Source: Verrucomicrobiaceae bacterium (GTDB lineage Bacteria; Verrucomicrobiota; Verrucomicrobiae; Verrucomicrobiales; Akkermansiaceae). From it: a DNA stretch of 11,187 nt. Location: the NCBI GenBank assembly GCA_947372405.1, contig CANBTO010000116.1, positions 1 through 11,187 of the forward strand, given 5' to 3'. Under the pieces are notes generated by a model. That model did no database searches, had not been told where the DNA came from, and saw only the letters and a program-made list of their open reading frames with translations. Positions 1 to 5,244 of this stretch are shown here, one piece after another (position 1 is the first letter of the stretch; every line of letters begins with the position of its first letter). The position numbers and the translations under genes were made by a program.

Positions 1-478
1 CGGCCCGATCGTCGATGCCGAGATCGGCGGAGGAGTCCGGGTGGTTTTGCAGATCGAGCATCTTGCGGATGCCATCAACCTGCGCGGGGTCCGACCACTC
101 GATGCCGCGGCACATGACGGGGCGCTGCCAGTTCTCGACGTCAATGACGACGTTGTCCGAGACAAAGGCGGTGGCGGACTGGACGCGTGGCAGGGATTTC
201 GCCTTGGCGGCCGCTTCCTTCCAGTCGTCGAGCGGCGGGGTTTCGCCGAATCCGGCGATCTGGTGGCGCAGCAGGATGTGTGGCGTGAAGCCGAGGATGC
301 GGCCTTTGACCTGGCGCTCGAGTCCGGCGTAAACGGCCATGACCACCACCAGGACCAGCACGCCGAGCATCACGCCGATGAGTGATATCAGCGTGAACGA
401 GGACAGCACCGCACGGCGGGGATTGAGATACCGCCGGGCGAGGAGGAAGCTGAAGGAGCGTCGTTTGATGTTGCTAAC
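1..478 (-). CDS. LolC/LolE-family lipoprotein-releasing ABC transporter permease, 5' part (partial, start unresolved)
   Basis: The minus-strand translation begins SNIKRRSFSFLLARRYLNPR, followed by a strong hydrophobic segment (LISLIGVMLGVLVLVVVMAV) and then VYAGLERQVKGRILGFTPHI. This is the N-terminal layout of LolC/LolE and related FtsX-type permeases: a short cytoplasmic start with an A-R-R-Y-L motif, one membrane helix, then a periplasmic MacB-PCD-like domain that begins near GFTPHILLRH. Family members work with the ATPase LolD to release outer-membrane lipoproteins from the inner membrane. The gene lies downstream of parB on the same strand and in the same frame, and its C-terminal part is outside the window. 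No ATG, GTG or TTG lies in frame between the parB stop (545-547) and the family start. The first canonical candidate is GTG at 407-409, which would remove the ARRYL segment. The boundary given marks where family similarity plausibly starts and is not a proven start codon. Confidence 0.75.
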
Positions 479-508
479 TAGCTTCTGGCGGACGCCGGGG
501 CAAGAGAT

Positions 509-526
509 ACCCGCTGGCGTGCGGGT
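509..526. other. GC-rich hairpin between parB and the permease gene
   Basis: ACCCGC and GCGGGT form a perfect 6-bp stem around a 6-base loop, 19 bases past the parB stop. No T-run follows on the minus strand, so it is not a standard intrinsic terminator. It could be a weak attenuator, an mRNA-stabilising stem, or chance in GC-rich DNA. Confidence 0.3.
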
Positions 527-544
527 TGGGATTTCAATGCGCCG

Positions 545-1447
545 TCACTCCGAAGCGCCGATGCCGATGAGGTCGAGCAGGCGCTGGAGGTCGTCGTCGC
601 CGTAGTATTCGATCTCGATACGGCCTTTTTTCGCGGCGTGTTGGATGGCCACATGGGTGGCGAGGTGCTCGCGGAGGCGGTTGGTGATGGCGCGGATCTG
701 GACGTCCACCTCGCGGGTTGCAGCGGATTTTTTCGCATCGCCGGATTTGTCCGAGGAACCTTCGAGGAAAGTCTGGGCGAGTTTCTCTGCGGCGCGGACG
801 GTGAGTTGGCGGCGGATGATCTGATCCGAGGCGAGAAGCTGGGTGTCCTGATTCTTGATGGAAAGGATGGCCTTGGCATGGCCGACGGTGAGTTGGCCCT
901 TGGCGACGAGAAGTTGCACGTCCGAATGCAGGTCAAGCAGACGCATGGCGTTGGCGACGCTGGCGCGCGACTTGCCGACGCGGCCGGCGATTTCATCCTG
1001 CTTGAGCGAAAACTCCCTGGCGAGGCGGACATAACCCGCGGCTTCTTCCATCGGGTTGAGGTCCTCGCGCTGGAGGTTTTCGATGAGCGCCATCTCGAGC
1101 ACGTCGCGGTCTGACGCCTCGCGTTCGATGACCGGCACGGTGGCGAGGCCGAGTTTGCCGGAGGCACGCCAGCGACGCTCGCCGGCGATGAGTTCGAGCT
1201 TGCCGTTCACCGCGCGGACGATGAGGGGCTGGATGATGCCGTGCTGGCGGATGGACTCCATCAGGTCGTCGAGCGGAGACTCGATGAACTGCGTGCGAGG
1301 CTGCAAGGGACTTGGAACCACCATGTCGAGCGGCACGTCGCGCACGCGTTTGAAATCCTCGGCAGTGACCAACGCATCCGGAACAGGAGCAGGCGTGCTT
1401 TTCCTGATGAGTGCTCCGAGTCCTTTTCCGAGTGCCTGTTTCGCCAT
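545..1447 (-). CDS. parB: Chromosome-partitioning protein ParB (CTP-dependent clamp)
   Basis: ParB binds parS sites near the replication origin, hydrolyses CTP while sliding as a clamp, and works with the ATPase ParA in segregating origins. The 300-residue product has the family parts in order. The N-terminal LGKGLGALI tail (residues 6-14) is the ParA-contacting segment. The ParB N-domain contains the CTP-binding motif GERRWRAS (89-96) and ENLQRED (123-129). A helix-turn-helix lies near 148-171 (DEIAGRVGKSRASVANAMRL), followed by a polar linker and a C-terminal dimerisation domain ending in IEIEYYGDDDLQRLLDLI. The ATG at 1445-1447 was chosen because MAKQALGKGLGALI is the usual family N-terminus. 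A TTG at 1484-1486 would add 13 unlikely residues. No clear Shine-Dalgarno precedes either start. parA is normally just upstream of parB, but here the upstream gene is divergent and unrelated, so the partner must lie elsewhere. Confidence 0.95.
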   Translation of the reverse strand: MAKQALGKGLGALIRKSTPAPVPDALVTAEDFKRVRDVPLDMVVPSPLQPRTQFIESPLDDLMESIRQHGIIQPLIVRAVNGKLELIAGERRWRASGKLGLATVPVIEREASDRDVLEMALIENLQREDLNPMEEAAGYVRLAREFSLKQDEIAGRVGKSRASVANAMRLLDLHSDVQLLVAKGQLTVGHAKAILSIKNQDTQLLASDQIIRRQLTVRAAEKLAQTFLEGSSDKSGDAKKSAATREVDVQIRAITNRLREHLATHVAIQHAAKKGRIEIEYYGDDDLQRLLDLIGIGASE

Positions 1448-1514
1448 GGGGAGGGCAGCATTACGCAAAGCGCCCGCGGATTCCAAGCGGATTTAACGGA
1501 GAGTTGAGACGGCG

Positions 1515-1530
1515 TGTTTTCCGTGAAGCG
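1515..1530. promoter_or_regulatory. Weak parS-like site in the gap upstream of parB
   Basis: TGTTTTCCGTGAAGCG matches 12 of 16 positions of the canonical parS palindrome TGTTTCACGTGAAACA and sits 68 bases upstream of the parB start. The gap 1448-1608 also holds the short palindromes AAGCGCTT (1526-1533) and TGAAG-A-CTTCA (1540-1550). The CA/TG symmetry at the centre is broken, so this may be a decayed site or chance. I saw no convincing promoter hexamers in the gap. Confidence 0.25.
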
Positions 1531-1608
1531 CTTGCATGTTGAAGACTTCATCATTGCCATCGCTCGCCAAGCTTGACGGGGGCATTTCGCGAAGGCATCC
1601 ATTGCCGC

Positions 1609-2277
1609 GTGAAACCGACGTTGTTGCTCTCCATGTTCGCCGTGATGATGATGGCATGTGGATTTGCCGGGGCCCAGCAGACTCCTGCCGGCCAGAGCTC
1701 AGTGTCCGAAGCCCAGGTGATAGCGGAACCGGTGCCGCCTGAAGTGGTCGCTTCGGCCGTGGCGGCTGTCGCGAAACTTGGCGACGAGGTGGTGCTCGGC
1801 CGCTACCAGGTGGCGGTGGACCGGATGAACCCGATGTGGAAGGAGCGCACCGCGAACCGCATGGGAGGAATGGATGAGTTGAAGAAGCAGCTCGCCGGTG
1901 TGGCCGCGCAGATGGTGCAACAGGGCATCAGCATGCTTTCATGCAAGCCTCAGCCTCAGGGCCAGCCGCGGACCTACCAGGTGGCTCCCGGCATGATGAA
2001 GGTGAAGGAAAACGGCGTCGAATCCGTGAAACTGGTTTACACCAAGTGGCTGGTGCTGGTTCCCACCTTGACCAAGTTTCGCATCATGCGTGAGGGTAAC
2101 CCGAAGCCTCTGGTGATCGACAGCACCAGCTATCAGGTGGCGGTTTCCGACAAGGGCAGGAACGACTGGACTTTCATTGACGGAGCTGGAATCACAACCG
2201 CGGACCTGCGCGGACTGTTCATCACGCTGCCTCAGGATCTGGAACTGCCACCTGTGAAAAAAGAAGAAGCTCGCTGA
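1609..2277 (+). CDS. Secreted protein of unknown function
   Basis: I do not recognise this family. The 222-residue product starts with a signal peptide: VKPTLLLSMFAVMMMACGFA, with a likely signal peptidase I site after AGA, just before QQTP. A Cys in MMAC might act as an atypical lipobox, but the -3 Met makes this less likely. The mature part has an alanine/valine-rich helix (PPEVVASAVAAVAKLGDEVV), a region with MNPMWKERTANRMGGMDELKKQL, and a beta-rich C-terminal half (VKLVYTKWLVLVPTLTKFRI, then DWTFIDGAGIT) ending in a charged PPVKKEEAR tail. The hydrophobic core and the WTFIDG pattern recall small envelope proteins that follow a stress or growth domain, but no catalytic motif is visible. 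The start is uncertain: GTG 1609 gives a clean signal peptide, while TTG 1573 and ATG 1633 are alternatives. It is the first gene of an operon with the SET-domain gene, and the downstream ribosome binding site overlaps its stop codon. Confidence 0.75.
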   Translation: MKPTLLLSMFAVMMMACGFAGAQQTPAGQSSVSEAQVIAEPVPPEVVASAVAAVAKLGDEVVLGRYQVAVDRMNPMWKERTANRMGGMDELKKQLAGVAAQMVQQGISMLSCKPQPQGQPRTYQVAPGMMKVKENGVESVKLVYTKWLVLVPTLTKFRIMREGNPKPLVIDSTSYQVAVSDKGRNDWTFIDGAGITTADLRGLFITLPQDLELPPVKKEEAR

Positions 2278-2281
2278 AGGA
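2277..2281 (+). promoter_or_regulatory. Ribosome binding site AAGGA of the SET-domain gene
   Basis: AAGGA ends five bases before the ATG at 2287 and overlaps the last base of the upstream TGA stop. It is one of the few clear Shine-Dalgarno sequences in the window. It fixes the SET start and implies translation coupled to the secreted-protein gene. Confidence 0.75.
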
Positions 2282-2286
2282 AAATC

Positions 2287-2868
2287 ATGGCATCGAAGAA
2301 AAAATCAGTCCCGCAGGAGAAGATCCTGCACCGCAAGCTGGTGGAGCTCTGGAAACGCGGTCAAAGCAAATGGTGCGAGGTGAGAGGCTCGGAGATCCAT
2401 GGTCGCGGGGTGTATGCGACGACATTTATTCCCCAGGAAACCCAGATCATCGAATACGTGGGAGAGCTGATCGACAAGAAGGAGAGCGAGCGCCGCGGGC
2501 TTTCGCAGCACGAGAAGTCGCTCAAGACCGGAGACGCCGCGGTTTACATTTTCACACTCACGAAGAACTATGACCTCGATGGCAACGTGCCATGGAATAC
2601 GGCGCGGCTGATCAACCACTCCTGCGCGCCGAACTGCGAGGCCCAGGTTGATGGTCGCAGGATCTACATCTACTCGTTGCGCGACATCAATCCCGGCGAG
2701 GAACTCACTTTCGATTACGGATTCGATGTTGATTGTTATGAGGATCATCCCTGCCGCTGTGGCGACAGCGAATGTGTGGGCTACATCGTGAGCCGCGAGC
2801 AGTGGCCGGAACTCGACGCCAAGCTCAGGGCTCGGAACCGGGAATGCAACGGTGTGCTCAACGCCTGA
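2287..2868 (+). CDS. SET-domain protein-lysine N-methyltransferase
   Basis: SET enzymes transfer methyl groups from S-adenosylmethionine to lysine side chains of proteins. The 193-residue product is almost only the catalytic unit. GRGVYAT (39-45) and IIEYVGELID (54-63) form the first SET motifs. RLINHSCAPNC (107-117) is the SAM and pseudoknot motif, and EELTFDYGF (138-146) carries the expected catalytic Tyr144. HPCRCGDSECVGYI (154-167) is a complete post-SET zinc motif whose Cys156, Cys158 and Cys163 can bind zinc with Cys113. The basic N-terminus (MASKKK) has no signal peptide, so the enzyme is cytoplasmic. The motif set is close to eukaryotic histone methyltransferases. Bacterial relatives, including chlamydial ones, are thought to methylate histone-like or ribosomal proteins or host targets, and the substrate here is unknown. 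It follows the secreted-protein gene in an operon and ends 16 bases from the convergent coiled-coil operon. Confidence 0.93.
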   Translation: MASKKKSVPQEKILHRKLVELWKRGQSKWCEVRGSEIHGRGVYATTFIPQETQIIEYVGELIDKKESERRGLSQHEKSLKTGDAAVYIFTLTKNYDLDGNVPWNTARLINHSCAPNCEAQVDGRRIYIYSLRDINPGEELTFDYGFDVDCYEDHPCRCGDSECVGYIVSREQWPELDAKLRARNRECNGVLNA

Positions 2869-2884
2869 TCCTCCAAGTGCCGCG

Positions 2885-3208
2885 TCAGCCGCCCTGCATC
2901 AGTTTTAGCCCCCACCAGACGAGGGTGCAGGTGGCCGTGATGAGCAGGATCAGCAGCAACAGGCTGCGGTTCTGATCGCGGCGGACGTTGGCCACCTCGC
3001 CGCGTGAAACAATCTGTTCGTGCTGTTTTCTCTGGATGCGCGCCTGGATCTCGTCGAGCGGCGGCATCATGCTTTCGCGCTCGATCCGCTCCTGCGCGAT
3101 GCGCTGGCGGCTCTCGGCAAATTCCCGTTCCCGTTCCATCAGCCGTTGTTCGGTTTCCCGGAGCTGGTCCAGTTCAAGATCTTCCTTGAATAAGCTGTTG
3201 CGGCCCAT
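2885..3208 (-). CDS. Small tail-anchored coiled-coil membrane protein
   Basis: Family not recognised. The 107-residue protein has a highly charged Glu/Arg-rich helix (about residues 9-46, for example ETEQRLMEREREFAESRQRI) that should form a coiled coil. A hinge with MMPPLDEIQARIQRKQ follows, and then one C-terminal membrane segment (about 82-104, SLLLLILLITATCTLVWWGL) with only a short tail. There is no signal peptide, so the coiled coil should lie in the cytoplasm with the protein anchored by its C-terminus. It is the second gene of a minus-strand operon, 16 bases after the larger coiled-coil gene of the same architecture, and its stop is 16 bases from the convergent SET stop. The shared design suggests that the two proteins may pair. 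No enzymatic motif is visible. Confidence 0.8.
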   Translation of the reverse strand: MGRNSLFKEDLELDQLRETEQRLMEREREFAESRQRIAQERIERESMMPPLDEIQARIQRKQHEQIVSRGEVANVRRDQNRSLLLLILLITATCTLVWWGLKLMQGG

Positions 3209-3224
3209 GGCGGTTCGGATCCGT

Positions 3225-3857
3225 TTACTTCAGCAGGTAGACGACCAGTGCCAGCCCGCCCAGCACCAGGATGGGCAGGTTGAAGGCGAAGCCGTTGCGG
3301 AGATTGCTCATGAATTCTCCTGAGGCTTGATTCCGGCTGTTGGCGCGTCCCCGTTTCGAGGCGCGGCCGAAGATCGCACCACTGCGGGTTCCTTCGAAAT
3401 GGGCCGCCGCCTGGTCATACTCGTCGGTGGCCAGATCGAGGGTGACGCTTGCGCGTTCGAGTTTTTCGGAAAGATTGTCCCGGTTCCAGTTCTCGGGATT
3501 GAATTTCTGGATCTTGTCCAGATGTGAGGCGAAACAAGCGCGACATTGTTCGAGGTCGTCCGCATCGTTTCGCATTTCGAACAGTTCGCGGTCGATGAGC
3601 GTGAGTGCGGAGGTCAGCTTTTCCGTTAGCTCGACCTGCTGCGAAACAAAGGTGCGCTTGCGTCCGGTCAGTTCCTCCAGCTCGAGTTTCTTGCGTGCCA
3701 GCTCCTCGCGCTGCTGCTGGATGCGTTCCAACTCCTCCTGGGTGTCCTTGAGCTTGCGGTCGTAATCCTCCGTGCGTCCGGCAAGTCCCGATGACGGCAT
3801 TTCCAACTGCGTCGAACGGATCTTGATGTGGTGGGTGTGTTCGGTGGGGGATGGCAT
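3225..3857 (-). CDS. Tail-anchored coiled-coil membrane protein with a CxxC motif
   Basis: Family not recognised. The 210-residue protein has a long coiled coil (about residues 30-115; EELERIQQQREELARKKLEL is typical). It contains a Cys-x-x-Cys (Cys105, Cys108) in EQCRACFASH, then a second helical segment (LSEKLERASVTLDLATDEYDQ) and a basic linker (ASKRGRANSR). A single C-terminal membrane helix (about 191-209, AFNLPILVLGGLALVVYLL) ends in Lys. With no signal peptide, the bulk should be cytoplasmic. The His-rich start HTHH and the CxxC could bind metal, but this is speculative. It is the first gene of the operon, with a near-consensus promoter and a 5' leader hairpin upstream, and the smaller coiled-coil gene follows 16 bases later. 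No Shine-Dalgarno is visible before the ATG. It could be a scaffold or a cell-envelope organiser. Confidence 0.82.
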   Translation of the reverse strand: MPSPTEHTHHIKIRSTQLEMPSSGLAGRTEDYDRKLKDTQEELERIQQQREELARKKLELEELTGRKRTFVSQQVELTEKLTSALTLIDRELFEMRNDADDLEQCRACFASHLDKIQKFNPENWNRDNLSEKLERASVTLDLATDEYDQAAAHFEGTRSGAIFGRASKRGRANSRNQASGEFMSNLRNGFAFNLPILVLGGLALVVYLLK

Positions 3858-3880
3858 GGTCAGGGTGAGTCGATCAACGC

Positions 3881-3903
3881 AAGTGGTTTACACAAAACCA
3901 CTT
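3881..3903. promoter_or_regulatory. Perfect 9-bp inverted repeat in the leader of the coiled-coil operon
   Basis: AAGTGGTTT and AAACCACTT flank a 5-base ACACA spacer. From the predicted promoter the repeat lies within the transcribed leader, 23 bases upstream of the ATG at 3857. It could be an mRNA hairpin controlling translation or a repressor site. No T-run follows on the minus strand, which argues against a terminator for the Rrf2 gene. Confidence 0.5.
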
Positions 3904-3920
3904 CATACAGCCAGCGAAAT

Positions 3921-3949
3921 ATTTTAGATTTCCTGACTGATTTGCTCAA
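3921..3949 (-). promoter_or_regulatory. Predicted sigma70-type promoter of the coiled-coil operon
   Basis: On the minus strand TTGAGC (3949-3944, 4 of 6 to TTGACA) is followed after exactly 17 bases by TAAAAT (3926-3921, 5 of 6 to TATAAT). It lies in the AT-rich gap after the Rrf2 stop, with expected transcription start near 3914. It would drive both coiled-coil genes. Confidence 0.55.
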
Positions 3950-3964
3950 CCCGCACGTGGACGT

Positions 3965-4378
3965 TCATATATAGAACATCGCTCCGCCGGGATTGCTGGC
4001 GATGCTTTCAAGCGTGATCTTCTCCAGAGCCTCGTGAAGGGCGGTGGAAACCTGATCCCATGCATGGCGCACGGCTTGGCCGGATTCCCCTTCGCGCGCC
4101 ACGGAACATTGGAGTAAAGAAGGATCCACGGCGTCCACCACCTGTCGCAGGGTGATGGACCCGGGAGCGCGTGCCAGCAAATAGCCTCCGGCTTGGCCGC
4201 GGCGGCTGTCGATGAGTCCCGCGCGTCTCAGATCGTTGAGAATCTGCACGAGAAAATTTCCCGAGACGGCTTCCCGTTGCGCTAAGTCATCAAGGCGTGT
4301 AAGAGTTCGCCCGTCATGGCGCTTCGCGAGCTGGGCGAGCGCCCGGCAGGCATACTCCAATTTCTGAGAAATTTTCAT
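3965..4378 (-). CDS. CymR-like Rrf2-family transcriptional regulator
   Basis: Rrf2 proteins are small winged-helix dimers. The 137-residue product starts MKISQKLEYACRALAQLAKR, the family N-terminus. A helix-turn-helix follows (DDLAQREAVSGNFLVQILND, about 30-50), then the wing RRGQAGGYLLAR (59-70), and it ends in AMFYI. That ending and the length match CymR of Firmicutes, which represses cysteine-metabolism genes and needs a complex with the cysteine synthase CysK. IscR-type members use three spaced Cys for an Fe-S cluster. Only Cys11 and Cys91 occur here, so IscR is unlikely. The ATG at 4376-4378 overlaps the start of divergent cysE, so the regulator probably acts on cysE and on its own gene, possibly through the 15-bp palindrome 4359-4373. 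Longer in-frame starts run into cysE and were rejected. The link to cysteine control is inferred from context and tail. Confidence 0.88.
   Translation of the reverse strand: MKISQKLEYACRALAQLAKRHDGRTLTRLDDLAQREAVSGNFLVQILNDLRRAGLIDSRRGQAGGYLLARAPGSITLRQVVDAVDPSLLQCSVAREGESGQAVRHAWDQVSTALHEALEKITLESIASNPGGAMFYI
4359..4373. promoter_or_regulatory. 15-bp palindrome at the Rrf2/cysE junction, candidate operator
   Basis: AATTTCT-G-AGAAATT is a perfect odd palindrome that ends three bases before the cysE ATG and covers codons 2-7 of the Rrf2 gene. Rrf2 dimers bind AT-rich dyads, so autoregulation with control of cysE is plausible. The sequence also encodes the conserved K-I-S-Q-K-L start, so part of the symmetry may be incidental. 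Confidence 0.4.
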
Positions 4379-5240
4379 GAATGAATCCCAACAGACCGGA
4401 ACGCTTCCGGCGAGTAAGAATGCCGACAAGGTGTGCGCTGGCAAAATCGGCGACATCCGCAACGTGTGGGAAACCCTCCGTGTCGAGGCAAGCCGCGTCG
4501 CATCCGAAGAGCCGTCACTGCTGCATCTGGTGGACGACGTGATCCTATCCAAGCATGACATGGCCGAGGCGCTCGGTGCCCGACTGGCCCGCAGGCTTGC
4601 CCGTGAGGACATGCCGCGCAAAACCCTCGAACCACTGCTGACGGGGGTGTTCAGGGAGAACCCGCTCATCGTTCACAGCGCGGTGCGGGACCTGCTGGCG
4701 ATGTATGAGCGGGATCCCGCCTGCTTTTCGCAACTGGAGCCCCTGCTGTTTTTTAAAGGTTTCCTTGCCCTCACCACCTACCGGGTTTCCCACCAGCTCT
4801 GGCAGGACGGCCGGCGCTGGCTGGCACTTTATCTGCAAAGCGTCTCCAGCGAGGCCTTCGCCGTGGACATCCACCCTGCGGCGCGCATCGGCTGCGGCAT
4901 CCTGTTGGACCACGCCACCTCCTTTGTGGTCGGGGAAACGGCGATCATCGAGGATGATGTCTCGATTCTCCATGAGGTCACGCTCGGTGGAACCGGCAAG
5001 GACACCGGGGACCGCCATCCGATCATCCGCTCCGGCGTTCTCCTCGGCGCGGGTGCCAAGATCCTTGGACGTGTGGAAATCGGCACCGGCGCCAAGGTCG
5101 GTGCAGGCAGCGTGGTGCTCAACGACGTGCCGCCCCACAAGACCGTCGCCGGAGTGCCCGCGATCATCGTCGGCGAATCCAGTGAGCGGAACCCGGCGAT
5201 CGAGATGAACCAGAAACTCGATTGCTGCGGACAGATCTAA
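4377..5240 (+). CDS. cysE: Serine O-acetyltransferase
   Basis: CysE transfers acetyl from acetyl-CoA to L-serine, giving O-acetylserine for cysteine synthase, the committed step of cysteine synthesis in the cytoplasm. The product aligns over its length with the Escherichia coli enzyme as I recall it. A helical N-domain begins at NVWETLRVEASRVASEEPSL and contains YERDPA (Asp113). A left-handed beta-helix of hexapeptide repeats follows, with VDIHPAARIG, LDHAT (catalytic pair Asp178/His179), VVGETAIIEDDVSILHEVTL, GDRHP (His214) and GAGAKILGRVEIGTGAKVGA. The protein ends CCGQI. The terminal Ile is the feature by which CysE docks into the CysK active site. With ATG 4377 it has 287 residues, about 20 more than usual. 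GTG 4431 would give the normal length. It is divergent from the CymR-like gene with overlapping start codons, and the lipoprotein gene follows after four bases. Confidence 0.95.
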   Translation: MNESQQTGTLPASKNADKVCAGKIGDIRNVWETLRVEASRVASEEPSLLHLVDDVILSKHDMAEALGARLARRLAREDMPRKTLEPLLTGVFRENPLIVHSAVRDLLAMYERDPACFSQLEPLLFFKGFLALTTYRVSHQLWQDGRRWLALYLQSVSSEAFAVDIHPAARIGCGILLDHATSFVVGETAIIEDDVSILHEVTLGGTGKDTGDRHPIIRSGVLLGAGAKILGRVEIGTGAKVGAGSVVLNDVPPHKTVAGVPAIIVGESSERNPAIEMNQKLDCCGQI

Positions 5241-5244
5241 CATC

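Noticed and set aside
509..526. Intrinsic terminator after parB
   Set aside because: The stem is perfect but only 6 bp, and no T-run follows on the minus strand. It was kept only as a low-confidence hairpin.
638..1114. Plus-strand 158-residue open frame opposite parB
   Set aside because: It is complementary to conserved ParB codons and contains no independent family signal.
478..1167. Minus-strand 229-residue open frame over parB
   Set aside because: It is Ser/Arg/Pro-rich, out of frame with an intact parB, and has no recognisable motif. It is a shadow of GC-rich coding DNA.
3965..4378. IscR-type Fe-S cluster regulator
   Set aside because: IscR needs three spaced cysteines, but this protein has only Cys11 and Cys91 and ends like CymR. 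The neighbour is cysE, not isc genes.
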